Source of the DNA: Pyrenula massariospora
Lineage: Eukaryota > Ascomycota > Eurotiomycetes > Pyrenulales > Pyrenulaceae
Length of the DNA stretch: 64,000 nt
Reading direction: 5' to 3'
Assembly (NCBI GenBank): GCA_021030905.1
Contig: JAGFMI010000003.1
Location: 992,001 to 1,056,000, forward strand
Shown piece after piece: positions 11,997 through 23,344 of this stretch (position 1 is its first letter; each line of letters begins with the position of its first letter). A program made the translations under genes and the position numbers. Below the pieces are notes generated by a model. The model was not told the origin of the DNA and did not search any database. It worked only from the letters and a program-made list of their open reading frames with translations.

Positions 11997-12966
11997 ATGT
12001 CTTCGATCAGTCGTGATCTTGTGGGGAAAGTGGCCCTTGGTATGATCTCGACTTTTTACTTTGCATCTGAATCTTGTAACCGTTTGTTGTAATGTTTTTA
12101 TTACGTTACTTTGGCTGACTGGAGTTCCTTGTGCCTAGTCACGGGCTCATCACGAGGTATCGGTGCCGCAATAGCCTTGCGACTTGCTCAACATGGTGCC
12201 AATATTGCCGTGAATTACGTGTCATCGGCAGCGGCAGCGGAGAAGGTCGCGGAGCAAGCTCGCAGCTACGACGTGAAAGCAATCGTTGTCAAAGCCGATG
12301 TTTCCAAGCAGGTCGAGATCCAATCGATGTTCGAACAAATCGTCAAGGAACTAGGCCGCATTGACATTGTCATGAGCAATTCCGGCATCGAACATTTTGG
12401 TGCCGTCCCGGATGTCACTGGCGAAGAGATTGATCGCGTTTTTGCTGTCAATGTCAAGGCCCAATACTTTGTCGCTCAGCAGGCCTATGCTCATATGGCG
12501 GATCATGGCCGGTTGATTTTGATATCTTCCATTTCAGCGCAGAAAGTATGCCTCAAATAACGACCGAGATGAGTCCTGACAAATCAGTTTTGTGAGAGAT
12601 GCTAATCGATTCACCCGGAACCAGGGGTTTCCCCAACACGCTATCTATGGGGCATCCAAGGCTGCCATCCAGGGCATGGTCCGTTCGCTCGCGTACGACT
12701 TCGGACCTCGCAATATCACAGTCAACTGCATCGCCCCTGGCGGAATAAAATCCGACATGTATGCCGATAACGCCGCCAAGTATCTTCCTGGAGGTGAAAA
12801 GATGACCTTGCAGGAAATTGACGATACCGTGTCCAAATGGTCACCGTTGAATCGGCCTGGATTGCCAGATGATATCGCTGGAATTGTTGCAATGCTTGCT
12901 GGGCCCGAGTCTCAGTGGTTGACTGGTCAAACCTTTCAAGTTGGCGGAGGGGCCTACATGGCCTGA
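11997..12966 (+). CDS. short-chain dehydrogenase/reductase, hydroxynaphthalene-reductase-like
   Basis: Three exons: 11997-12039, 12139-12545 and 12625-12966. They are joined by introns of 99 bp (GTATGA...CCTAG) and 79 bp (GTATGC...CCAG). The joined CDS codes for 263 residues. The first splice rebuilds the start GKVALVTGSSRGIGAA, the classical SDR NADPH site TGxxxGIG. The rest follows the family: a SNSG motif, catalytic Ser in LILISSIS, YGASK (YxxxK) and a GGIKSDMY loop. The pattern SNSGIEHFG...GGRLILxxS...PGGIKxDMY resembles tetra-/trihydroxynaphthalene reductases of melanin synthesis and versicolorin-reductase relatives. These reduce polyhydroxy-aromatic ketones with NADPH. No polyketide synthase or other pathway gene is nearby, so the substrate is unknown. 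The ATG at 11997 is chosen because only this exon restores the beta-1 strand. Confidence 0.88.
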
Positions 12967-13888
12967 TCCAAAATCTAAGGATTATGACGGGAACGATCCC
13001 AGATACAGCGGCAATGTTCCCTGAAATTTCTGTAACGGTCCGAGATGGAATATTTTCTTATCTCCCTCACTCACTTTGTTCATCGATCACTTATCTAGGC
13101 TATTCAACATAGCTCACTTCCTCGTGTAGCGTTTCTCACAAGTTAAGACGTATCATCTGAATGTTCTCCGCTATGTAATCATCGTTCTTTGATTTCTCTC
13201 TTAAGAGTGTGGCAACGTGTCTGCCGACAGAGTCATTATGTCAAGCTTCTAAAGTCTGAGAAAGCTAATTCTGACCGCAATTTCAAGGTATCGCCCATCA
13301 AGAAGGGAGAGCGGGCGGAGACGTCACGTTCTTCAGCAAGCCGACATTTATACAGAATATTTAATATCTTGAAGCGCATATTGCTTGGGGTCAACTCCCA
13401 AAAACTTGCGCCGTTTCGATATGGTGGGTAAAAAGTATAGAATGAGCGGCGGCTAGATGCACCGCTGATACAGCAGGCAGACTGGCTTTGTATGGGCGAC
13501 ACATGAATAACAAAGGCTTGAAGAATATCGACAACGAGCCGCTAAGAATGATCCAGCTATTAGTACGACTCGTCCAGCCCATGAGAATTCTAAATGGCTA
13601 GTGCATCTATATGTGTATTAAAGGTGGACATGGCTAGACACTATTGTATGAATGGGAACACATACCGAGGTAAAAAAAGCAGATAATGGTTACATTTGCA
13701 ACTTACTAACCCTTGAAGCTTTCACTCACGTGATTTGGCGTTTATCTCGCGGCAGGCGCCAAGACCCAACGCGTTCTTTGCAATCTCCCATCATCCCTGA
13801 AAATTTTTCAGATCAAGGTAGTTACACGCGTGCTTTGAAGTGGTTGTCTCCACAACACTAAATGCAATATCTATTCTCGTGATACAGA
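12967..13888. other. intergenic, no gene seen
   Basis: About 920 bases downstream of the SDR and upstream of the pRiA4b-like gene. Only short random frames are present, with no repeat or RNA signature. Confidence 0.5.
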
Positions 13889-14770
13889 ATGCCGAAAGCC
13901 CAGAAAAAGACCACAGCTCGGTCCAATCGGCCTGATCCTCTCTCACCAAAACATACAAGTGCCACGAAAAAGCCAGCTGTTGGACGCCCCAAAAAGAATG
14001 GTGGTAAAGCAACTCAATCCGACGGTAGCACATCGGCTGCTACCGAAGCCGAATCCTCATCAACCGCGTAGACGAGCAAGAAGCTTGTCAAACCTTACAC
14101 TTCTTACATCCTCCTCTGCACATTAGCCTATACCTCCAACCCAACTATCATGCGCATCCTTTCTGTCCCTGGTCCCACTTCATTCGCCCAACTCCACCAC
14201 ATACTCCAAGCCGCGTTTGGCTGGGCCGACTGCCACGCGTACTCCTTCAAAGTCGAGGACATACCACAATTGACCAACGGTCGCGTCACGCGACTGCCGT
14301 CGACACTGCTGGATATTGCGTCTGAGATGAACATGCACTGGATACGAGACTTCGCTGCGGGCCACCATGACATTCTCGACGAGAAAAAGGCCACCCTTGA
14401 GGACGTCTACGGGCCGGGGTCGAAATATCGCGAGGGGATGCTGGAGTACGAATATGACCACGGCGACAGCTGGACCCATCAAATCACCTGTCTCGGGCAG
14501 GCGGACCCGGCGCTCCGCCTGTCCTTCCCTAAATTTGATCAGGATGTCTTTTGCATGGCGGGGGAGGGGCATCCGTGTGCAGAGGACTGTGGCGGGGCCC
14601 CGGGGTGGGAGGATCTGAAGGAGTTGTTTGTGAAGAAGGAGAAGAAGGATCCCGAGGGAAGGAGGCAGTGGTACAAGACTTTTTGTGCGAATGGGGATAA
14701 AAAGGGGTTGGATCCATGGAAATGGAATCTGTTTGACGTAAACAAGGCGCTGCGTCCCTTCAAAGTCTGA
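13889..14770 (+). pseudogene. plasmid pRiA4b ORF3-like gene with an in-frame TAG
   Basis: The frame runs from the ATG at 13889 (MPKAQKK, a Lys/Ser/Thr-rich tail) to 14770. It is interrupted only by a TAG at 14069-14071. Downstream, the same frame gives KPYTSYILLCTLAY, then RILSVPGPTSFAQLHHILQ with AFGWADCHAYSF, GDSWTHQI, EDCGGAPGWEDL and the end motif FDVNKAL. These are the successive motifs of the pRiA4b ORF3-like fold (IS1096/plasmid-derived family, molecular role unknown). The first strand of the domain lies between the TAG and the next ATG (14150), so starting at 14150 would truncate the fold. No intron with acceptable borders removes the TAG in phase. It may be a nonsense allele, an unseen intron or a shortened but working protein from 14150 (206 residues). 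Confidence 0.75.
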
Positions 14771-15032
14771 CGGCGCGGTGACTTGTATGCTGGAGTCTGT
14801 GAAAAAGGCCCTCATACGAAGAAGAGTCCGATAATTCCCTGTTGACCTGTTTCTGCAACCTGTGTAGAGTCAGTTTGATATGATTATGGGCCTTGAGCAA
14901 AAGAAGCAGACAGTACTCACATGATACATAGGTGGCGGGCACTTCTTGATCGTATACCCAATGGGTATTGCTGCGATCCTCACCCTCTGGTGTACCATTC
15001 TTGATAACCAAGGCCCTCAAATATTAGTACAT

Positions 15033-17947
15033 CTAAAGTAGGACTACCTTCTCCGACTTGGCAACACCGGGCAAATCCAGCCCGCCAAAGCGCCGAACCC
15101 CCGGAATCCAGTACGCAACGCCGATCCCCACGCGCCGGTAACAGTTCTCCCACTCCGTGAGCTCCACGAGCAGCAGAAAATAGTTTCTCTTCCTCCGCTG
15201 CCACACCTTGCCATACCACCCCCCGCCAATGTCGACCTCAAAGCCCAAGCCCGGCAGCAGACGTTGCTTGGTCTTTGGCAGTCCGCGGCACCGCTCCAGG
15301 CCGAGGATGGTGCGGTCTGAGTGGCAGAGCGGGTTCATTTCGTCTTCGCGGTAGCCCCACATGGATGAGAGGTCGGTGCCGAAGCGCCGGTCGTCGCTGG
15401 TGCCGGCCTGCGCAGGGTGGTAGAGGTCATCGCCGTGGAAGACGGAGCGGTCGCTGTTGTTCCAGAGGATTATGGCGCGGAAGGATGGTGGAGGGGGGCT
15501 CGGCTTGTCGAAGCGGGCGATGCCAATTAGCTTGTCCCTGTGATCTTGATGTTCGTCGACGGCGTCCGGGTTGCCAGGGCAGTTTTCCACGTGTTTTAGC
15601 AAAGAGCTTTCGCTTTGGCCTGTTTTCGGAGCCTGGCACTTTCGACATATGTGCGGTGTTTTTGGCAGGTCCATGGCTTTCTTTCCTTTGCTGTCTTGAA
15701 GCTGCATAAAGAGAACATGACATTGGTCTTGCGGCCAAGGCGCATAGCCGACAGGCCATGTCCGCAGGAGTCCGGTCAACTGCTTCCATAAATCATTGTA
15801 ATCAGTGCAAGGCTTAAGATCCTGATCGACATCTATGAACAGCGCGGTGACTTTCATAGACATTGGTTTGAAGCCCTTCGGCCTTCTCTTGCCATGAAGC
15901 TCTCTTTCCATAATCATGTTGCTGTCTAGGAAGCTTGGTTCCTTCAGTAAGCCTGTCCATCCTCCTTGCATCCAGATCTCCATATCTTTCATCTCAGTAC
16001 CATCATTACTTTCCTTGATTTCTCGTTCATCTTCAGCAAAAACTATTATTCGCCCGTCCCACGACGCCCAACTCCAGGATGGTGCCCGAGACGGCTCGTA
16101 GGCACACTTGATCGACTCGGCTGGATACCAAAATAGGCCCCTCGCAAGCGCCCCGGTCCATATTCCTGCATGGTATTTCTCCCCTGTCCGCTCAGCAATT
16201 GCTTCCGCCAGACCTCGAAAAGCAGGCAACTTGTCATGGCTCTTAGACAGCTGGCACTTACTATAATTACGAACAAGTTTTTCTTGATCAAGACTGCCTG
16301 CGACGAAAGTTCCCGGGCCGAGCTTAAGGCTTTTCAGCGCCAGCATCAGTGGCGAAGGCGCCTTGCGGACTATCGATGAATTTCCCCATTCCGCTGCAAA
16401 CCGTAGAAGGTGATCTGTTATTTTGTCATCTCGCGATTTTGGTGACCCTCTTCTGATTGGCGAAGACAGCCCCTTAGAGTCGTACTGGTCCATTTTCTCT
16501 GTTCCCATTTCTGTAACAAATCCCGTATGGGGATTGTCAATATGCCTCAGCTGCCTGAACTGTCGCTTTTTCTCGTGCGGAACGTGATCATTGATCAATC
16601 TATCGACCCCGTCTTCGGAGTGCGCAGCCATCTGGCATTCCCAGTAAATCTGGTACTTTCCGAAGTAAAGTACGCGACGTGATAAGGTACGCTCTTGGAA
16701 AACCCATCCTCGGGTGTTCCAACGGCTGTCCTCCATTTCTTGACGGAGTCCCATCATCGGATAATCTGATCTAGAGGTTGATCTGAAGCCCGCAGTGGGT
16801 CGTCCTGGGGTTGTCGGCACTCTGAATGGTAGCGTAGGTACGAGCTCGAAATGACCGCGATACTTGCGGGTTTTATTCTTTACCTTGTACCACGGAATCC
16901 GTACTGAATTCCCCGGAGTCGACCGCGCGAAGAGTCCAGAATTGCTCGTTTCACCGCCTAGAGCGGCAACTGCGCACAACGCGTTGGAATAGATAGAAGC
17001 CATGCATGCAGCTTCGCGCTCCCAATCCTCGTCGTCATCCTGAATAATGCAGAGCGAGTCAATCCACAGATACTCGATTTCGAGTCTGCGAGCTACCTCG
17101 ATAGCATCGTGGATGGTCTGGGGTATGCGGTCCATTGGCAGGCGCTCTCGCATCTCTGACAGGTTCTGTGTTGTAAGCTCGACATTCACAGCATCGCCCC
17201 AACAGTAGCTTAGCGTTAAATATTGCGCTGTTCGTCCATTGGACTCAAATAGCGCGGGCTCTCCATTAGCGGGTATATATATTACACGAGTGGGAAGCTG
17301 TGACTTCTTCCCAGAATCTTCGATGGAATTGCCGGATAGTGTCGTCCGACAAAATCGGTGGTTAGTTGTACAGCCGCATAGCCAGTCCCTAGCAGTCTTC
17401 CACGTCTTATCGCTTATTTCGGATTTGAACGGCGGACGTACAAAGCGTTTCTTCACCCTCTTCGATGCATCTGGCTCCCTCGTCAGCTCCGCCAGCTCCG
17501 TCACATACCGACCAGTGATGGAGTATTACACCCACCTATGGTAGGAGCAACTCGCAATCCCGAACTAGGCGGCCCATAATGGCCTTTGCCAGGAGAGTTC
17601 TCAATGTCAATCGCAAGCGCGATAACAGGCCACTGATCGCTCGCAAGACGCTCGTCGACTAATCTGAAAATACTTCTTCTTCCCGGGTCCCCGGAATCAA
17701 CGGCACCACCTTGCTGAAGAGTCTTGTACACAAACTCACACATGCGGCACTGCAATCTTGACTTCTTCAGCTGGCCAGCCGTGAGACCGTATCCACTCGC
17801 TCGCTTTTTGCCTCGAAAGCTATGATTAGTCAACCTGGTACAGTGGTCGCAGAGGCTCCCGCCTGGGGCATATGCAGTAGGAGACGAGACATCGGTGCTA
17901 TCGCTATCGCTGGATTGCTCGCTGTCCATGGTGTTCCCTCTGGTCAA
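15033..17947 (-). CDS. HET-domain protein
   Basis: Two exons, 17947-17536 and 17470-15033, split by a 65-bp intron (GTGGGT...GCTGAC...CCAG). The CDS divides by three and gives 949 residues. Exon 1 holds a Cys-rich lead (CDHC, CRMCEF) common in large HET proteins. The HET domain starts near residue 220 with LTLSYCWGD and continues with LWIDSLCIIQDD and an ArgGlyTrp-type WVFQERTLS motif. HET domains mediate non-self recognition and cell death after hyphal fusion. The remaining 450 residues have no domain I recognise, apart from a CRKC...H...C pattern near residue 745 that could bind zinc. A second ATG six codons in (17929) could be the start. Target and partner are unknown. Confidence 0.9.
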
Positions 17948-18425
17948 AATTTCTCTGGGTCGAGGTAGTTTCAGAATTCCTACACTGACAAGGTGTGTCT
18001 AGCATAAAGCGTGATAGGAAATCTGGACTTGACCGGCCCGGTGTCGGCTAAGGGCCATCGAGTTGTTGACATTCAGTCTGCCCACTAAGAAAACTAGGAG
18101 AAACGTCTTGTACATATAAATTCGTCTCACGAGAGTATTTTTCTGCGTCTCTGCTGCGCGTGTTCCTCATCAAGTAACGATCTTGTATAAGGCATTTCCA
18201 GTTTGGTTTAGATCGATTAATCTATGAACGGACGTTACAGGGCAGCTTTAGTCGAGGTCAAGCGTGCCTGAATTTGCGGGTCCTCCCGCGGAGATCGACG
18301 GCGCAATCCTTGGCTTTCCGCCCATAGCTCCCAGCCTTTTTCTCCAAGCTTCATGTTGGCTCCAAAACGTTCCAAGCTCCAGCCCAGGCCGCGATAGGTC
18401 CGCTACATCCAAGTAACGTTCGGCG
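17948..18425. other. intergenic, divergent promoters
   Basis: About 480 bases between the divergent HET gene and CDF transporter. It presumably carries both promoters. No repeat or gene was seen. Confidence 0.5.
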
Positions 18426-20063
18426 ATGGTTGGCGGCGATGAGGCTTCTCCCCCAAGACCGGGCTCGAATAAGACCTACCGGTTAGGCGCTCTCCCTGGC
18501 TTTATCCCCCTCAATGAAGAGCCAAGCGTCGTCAGTACTCGAGGTCAGAGATTGCCCGCTCTCATCTCGAGTAGATCGACTGCCTCACTCTTCAATCCGA
18601 ACACTTTCAACCAAAGAAGAGGTTCTTTCGATGCGCCTGATGAGGAGGCGAATGTGCCTCCCGAAGGCGGGCGAAGACAAAGCACCATCGCTCGCACGGG
18701 TAGCGTTGGGCCGGATGTGCTGGTCACGCCGCAGATGAGGAGTATGCGTCTGATAGGGAATAACAACCCAAGGTATCAATGGGAGCGATATTACAAGACG
18801 GAAGAGGAGCTGAAGAAGTACAAAAAGCCGGTACGGGAATACTACGAGCGGAACAACTATCTGGTCAGTCAATATCTCTATATTGACCGACTGTTAGATT
18901 CCTCCCTCCCTCACAACCTTATCCAAGAGTATGCCCAACCGGCGCAAACGTCGACGGATAGACTCGAAATTCCTAATACGATTCGGGAAGAACCATTGAC
19001 CCCTCCAATGGACTCACCTTCTATGACGCCGACCGATGAAGGCTGCTATACGAAGACCAAAGTCAAGCGAACCCCCAAAAACATTTACAAAGTCCCCGAG
19101 GGCGAATGTGAAAACACACCCCTTCTCGGCAACACCCCGGAAGATGCCGGCGATGAGGCAGTGGACAGTAGCTCCTCGGTCGTCACCCTCGCAATCTATA
19201 TCAACCTCGCCGCCAACTTTCTCCTCCTTGTCAGCAAAATCGCGGTCATCATCCTCACATCCTCCCTCTCCGTCCTCGCGTCCCTCGTCGACGCCGCCCT
19301 CGACTTCCTCTCCACAGCCATAATCTGGACCGTCACCTTCCTCATCTCCCGCTCAGACACCTACGCCTACCCCATCGGCCGCCGCCGTCTCGAACCCGTC
19401 GGCGTCCTCGTCTTCTCCGTCGTCATGATCACCAGCTTCTGCCAAGTCGCGCTCGAATGCCTCTCCCGCCTCACCTCCCCGGACGACCACAGCATCGTCT
19501 CCCTCGGCGCCCCCGCCATCGCCATCATGGCCTCCACCGTCCTGATCAAGGGCCTCTGCTGGCTCTACTGCCGCCTCATCCGCAACTCGTCCGTCCAGGC
19601 CCTGGCCCAGGACGCCCTGACCGACGTCGTCTTCAACGCCTTCTCCATCGTGTTTCCCCTCGTCGGCTTCTACCTCCGCGTCTGGTGGCTCGACGCCACC
19701 GGCGGCCTGCTGCTGTCGCTCTACGTCATCGCCAACTGGTCCCGCACCTCGGCCTCGCATATCCGCAACCTGACCGGCGCGGCTGCATCCGCCGACCAGC
19801 GCAACGTGCTCCTCTACCTGACCATGCGCTTCGCGCGCACGATCCGCTACATCCAGGGCCTGCAGGCGTACCACGCGGGGGACCAGCTGGTGGTGGAGGC
19901 GGACGTGGTGGTGGACGAGGGGATGGGGCTGAGGGACAGCCATGATCTGGGGGAGAGTCTGCAGTACGTGCTTGAGAGCGTGCCGAGCGTGGATCGGGCG
20001 TTTGTGCATGTTGATTATGGGAGGGTGAATTTGCCGACGCATATGAACCAGATGGAGGGGTGA
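18426..20063 (+). CDS. cation diffusion facilitator, Mn-type
   Basis: Single-exon protein of 545 residues. CDF proteins export divalent metal into organelles or out of the cell in exchange for protons. After a long polar N-terminal region comes the helical lead YYERNNYLVSQYLYIDRLLDS, typical of fungal and plant Mn-CDFs. About six membrane segments follow, from ITLAIYINLAAN-like residues near 260 to about 455. The metal site is DxxxD in segment 2 (LVDAALDF, near 288/292) and DxxxD in segment 5 (QDALTDVV, near 395/399). DxxxD in both is the mark of the manganese subgroup; zinc members have His in one. A C-terminal cytosolic domain follows (VVEADVVVDEGM). The gene is strongly C-rich, which yields a long antisense open frame that is not real. 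Confidence 0.9.
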   Translation: MVGGDEASPPRPGSNKTYRLGALPGFIPLNEEPSVVSTRGQRLPALISSRSTASLFNPNTFNQRRGSFDAPDEEANVPPEGGRRQSTIARTGSVGPDVLVTPQMRSMRLIGNNNPRYQWERYYKTEEELKKYKKPVREYYERNNYLVSQYLYIDRLLDSSLPHNLIQEYAQPAQTSTDRLEIPNTIREEPLTPPMDSPSMTPTDEGCYTKTKVKRTPKNIYKVPEGECENTPLLGNTPEDAGDEAVDSSSSVVTLAIYINLAANFLLLVSKIAVIILTSSLSVLASLVDAALDFLSTAIIWTVTFLISRSDTYAYPIGRRRLEPVGVLVFSVVMITSFCQVALECLSRLTSPDDHSIVSLGAPAIAIMASTVLIKGLCWLYCRLIRNSSVQALAQDALTDVVFNAFSIVFPLVGFYLRVWWLDATGGLLLSLYVIANWSRTSASHIRNLTGAAASADQRNVLLYLTMRFARTIRYIQGLQAYHAGDQLVVEADVVVDEGMGLRDSHDLGESLQYVLESVPSVDRAFVHVDYGRVNLPTHMNQMEG

Positions 20064-20715
20064 GGGGTTGGGTTGAGGTATCTGGAAAGTCAGGATTGGA
20101 TCTAAGCAAGAGATGGACTGGCTTGGGAGGTTGGGTCTGTCTGTGAGCTGGTTGCGTTGGATGTAAGAGATATTGAGAGATTGGATTGTATATGTGCCAT
20201 ATCTTCTCTGCATATAACGGTTGGAATTAGAAATGGATGAATAGCAAAGCCTGTAAATGACAGCGTTGTTTTGATATCTTGCCGACAAGTCAGTTTCTAG
20301 TGTGCGGGCACTTCTCGCAGGGTGCTTTTTCGTTGCGGTGTTTGGAGACAGCGACGCGGAGGATGCGCACTGTGATGTGAGAATGAGGTCTTATGACGGT
20401 GTGGGTTACTGCTGGGGGTGTGGGGAGGATGGCTGGGTTGTGTGGGAAGAGAAGGGGGAGAGGGGTTATGAAAGAGGGGGTGATGTACGTAAGAATGAAA
20501 GATTTGTATAGAAGGAGAGGGTTCCTATAAGAGAAAAAGGTGCATGTAGGAGGATAAGACTTGTATAGAAGGGGTTACGTTTATGAGTAAAAACGGATGG
20601 ATGTGGAAAGAGACAGGCATATCTAGCTGTTATGTAGGCGGGGCAGGAATTGTTATCCCAGTTCTCATTATACAGCTATTTCCTTGCTCTGACCACACCG
20701 TATCATATATGTACG
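20064..20715. other. intergenic; degenerate tandem duplication
   Basis: About 650 bases between convergent genes. A G-rich stretch (20390-20480) precedes two imperfect copies of a unit of about 58 bases starting TTGTATAGAAGG (near 20504 and 20562). No gene is supported. Confidence 0.5.
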
Positions 20716-22336
20716 TCACCCCATCTCCAACGCCCTAACAACGATTTCCTTTGGATTTTGGTGTTGAACCATGTCGACGAGCTCCTGGAAGTCGTCTGCC
20801 ATCCCTTCTATAATTGCGATCTCCATGCCCGAGCCGAGATTGCATATGAGGATGTTATTGGTTTTGGAGTTGAACACACCGGCGGCCGCTGCTTGTGTGA
20901 AGAGTTTGTTGACGTCGGTGCAGAGGGAGAAGGGGCGGGTTCGAGGGTGGGTGCCGTGGAAGTGGACGGGGAGAGTTGGGGTGGGGATGGTTGGGGATGG
21001 CGTGTCTGGAGATGAAAACGTGGTCGGTGCTCTTCCAAGGGACGGAGGAGGGGTTCTCGGTCTTCTGATAAGCGAAGAGGGTCTGAGTATACGTTGGCTT
21101 GGTGGATTGGGAGTTTCAGTCTGGCAGGCTGGAGAGAGGGTTGAGCTTTGAGATACACTGGCGTTGGTGGGAGTCGAGACGGTGCGAGGCTTCATCCAGA
21201 TCTTCCCTAGACTCGGCGTGCTCGCCGTCTTGCGATCTGTAAAATGTTAGCATCAATGAACATCTGATGAATGAGCGAGGCAGTGCTGCATACCCCGTGC
21301 CGCGCCTCCAACACTGTCGAAGACAACCATGTCCCCACGGCATCCCCACGACTGACCCAAATACGAACGATCACCCGTCTTCATCACACTGGGTCCCCGC
21401 TCAAACCCCCGGAGTCCGTGCCAGATGTACCACATCGATGCCGCCGAGACGGACAGCCCGCGACACCCTTCCCGGTGCTTGACGATGACCTCCCGCTCGA
21501 GCGGTCCGCCTCTGGCCACTACGATCCAGCCGTATCGGCGTATGTGATATTGCTCGACCTGTAGTTGGTTGCCGCTGCGGTGGATCCAGATTGCTGGACG
21601 ACCAGTCTTCTTGGCGGTGTGGACGGTATTTCGATGTGTTCTTGAGCATTCAAGACCCTGGCTGGGACCGTGAAAGGATAGATATTCGTCGATCAGGGAT
21701 GCGAGATGGCTCGGTAACTTCGCATTGTCCTTTAAGATTTCTTTTGTTGATCTCTCGGAAGTTAAAGATTCTGCTTGGGGATCGTCATCGATAATGGGGA
21801 GCGAAGAGCTGCTAGTGCTTGATTTATAGTCTTCATCGGAGTCGATATAGCGCCGCTTCGTTCTAACAAAATTTTCCATAGTAGCAGTAGTAGCTTTTCC
21901 AATTTGCGCCACTTGGTTGACGTTCTTGTAGCGACAGTGAAAGCCTCGAGAAATACAGTATTCACAACCGGCAAGGATCCGATCGCATTCTTTGTGATGC
22001 ATCTTAACCTATTAGCTTTGTTCGCAGTACTTTTTTTTTGGGAAGCTTGTCACTCACGCGGCACATATTGCACTCGACATCGCTCTTTATCTTCGAATCC
22101 AGGACCGGCAGTGTTTTAAAAGACTCGACTTCATTGGCGCCTGGACTGTCACTGTCCACTGAGCATAAATCGACAGTTTTTAAATCTGTATAGTCCTCTG
22201 GACCGATGTTCAGAATCGATTCCTGCTTGAAAGGTACTTCGTCAATTGAACTATCTGAAGGTGTACGCCAAGAGTTGGGCACTTCTTCACAATTCGTCTG
22301 TCGAGAAGTACTTCTCGGAGCGCCAGATGATGGCAT
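20716..22336 (-). CDS. Zn2Cys6 binuclear-cluster protein, paralogue A
   Basis: Exons 22336-22058, 22002-21294 and 21236-20716. The introns are 55 bp (GTGAGT...GTTAAG) and 57 bp (GTATGC...TTTTACAG, branch GCTAAC). The joined CDS divides by three and gives 502 residues. Splicing the first intron creates a perfect fungal Zn2Cys6 cluster, C-x2-C-x6-C-x6-C-x2-C-x6-C, around residues 90-115 (CNMC before the intron, ECDRILAGCEYC after). Such clusters bind DNA in fungal transcription factors. The usual fungal-specific middle domain is not visible. Instead there is an unknown globular domain (LPSHLASLIDEYL ... IWIHRSGNQLQV), a Pro/Ser linker and a short alpha/beta C-terminus. A possible upstream exon (22651 to about 22443) with more Cys residues could extend it. 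Nuclear role inferred. Confidence 0.8.
22003..22057 (-). other. intron splitting the zinc cluster of paralogue A
   Basis: A 55-bp intron with donor GTGAGT and a GCTAAT branch string before the acceptor. Using the later of two possible acceptors (GTTAAG rather than AATAG) gives exactly six residues between Cys2 and Cys3, as the family needs. It lies one residue after Cys2, in phase 0. Confidence 0.8.
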
Positions 22337-22948
22337 CTCAGTCTTCCGAGGGGTTGGTTTGATGAGTAGCTTTGCTCAACTTAGAACTGTATCATGATAC
22401 CAATAAGGAGAATACATGAAAAGATCGTACTTAGCACTAACGTAAGTGGTTGTTTTGCGCAATGATCCGCCTTTATTGTTGTGTACTAACGCGTGACCCT
22501 GGAGACCGAAATAAGCGTAACCTTCACCAAAGCTGATCAACCTCAGTGTGAAGGAGGAGCTTGTTCCGCTTGGGACTAGTGGACATATGCTAAGACCTGT
22601 GAATTGACTGCAGTCCAAGCATGCGGTGTCACATGTCATTCCAGGAAGCATTTAGTGACCTCATTTATGTGAAAGGGTTTAAAGCATCTGAGAGCATAAG
22701 AGATCGTCATGAAAGAAACCTGGTCCGTTACCAAGATGCCAGTGCTTCCCCGGACCCCTTCCGGTGCTTCCATTTTCCCCAAATTGGACAAGTCTCAGGT
22801 GTTGCATAAGACAATTTGGTTGTCTCGGGGCATCAGCAGCTATTCTTTCAGTTTGAAACCGCGGTCTAGAGACCGCAAGATCAGTCTATTGAATAATACA
22901 TTTTTTATGAAACGTTTAGTAATATCTTATTACTTAGAGAAATTCCTA

Positions 22949-23238
22949 TTTTGTCAGCGTAACAGTGTCCGGCTTTTCCTCCTCAGTAGTCGCCTTGAGC
23001 ACCTCAAAGTCCTGTTCTCGATTCTGTGCATTGGACATGATATATCTTGTGCTGCCAGAGCTCAGGACACGTTGGAAGTCAAATTCTCGTTCCTTCGCTG
23101 AACCTCTGCATAGCAGCATACAGTCCTTAGAGGAAAATTTGGGTTTAGGATCTGTGGGAAGAGACTGTTCCGGCGCATCCTCCTTGACGGTGGCGGTTTT
23201 CGACGGTTTTGAGGTCTCTGAAAACTTTGATTGGGAGG
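22949..23238 (-). CDS. hypothetical coding exon, no ATG at its 5' end
   Basis: A minus-strand frame opens just after an acceptor-like string (CACTAAGCAGGTTAG) and runs about 97 codons to a TAG at 22949. The peptide is hydrophilic and balanced, for example KFSSKDCMLLCRGSAKEREF and a Glu/Lys/Thr-rich end. It reads like a genuine protein, and the opposite strand does not. An upstream exon with an ATG is not clear (an ATGGCTGTGTC string near 23344 is a candidate). I do not recognise the family. It could also be a 5' relic related to the adjacent Zn2Cys6 gene. Confidence 0.35.
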
Positions 23239-23344
23239 CCTAACCTGCTTAGTGCTCCCTTATTGAGCTTCGGGAAAAGCCAACTCCGCTGTTAAAACTG
23301 CTCGCCGTGCAGTCAGCAGAAGACGAGAGGGATTGACACAGCCA

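Noticed and set aside
11836-12045. Plus frame upstream of the SDR starting MADPEAVDYKK
   Set aside because: It overlaps SDR exon 1 in another frame; the SDR frame restores the conserved beta-1 strand, so this one is chance.
13960-14100. Short introns removing the TAG in the pRiA4b-like gene (GTAGCA...CGCGTAG and others)
   Set aside because: GTAGCA gives the wrong phase for the downstream domain; GTTGGA is in phase but not a believable donor.
14180-14815. 211-codon minus-strand frame
   Set aside because: Antisense to the pRiA4b ORF3-like domain, whose motifs fix the plus strand as coding.
19353-20288. 311-codon minus-strand open frame
   Set aside because: It lies antisense to the CDF transporter. 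Its His/Val/Asp-rich, domain-free peptide results from the C-rich codon use of the real gene.
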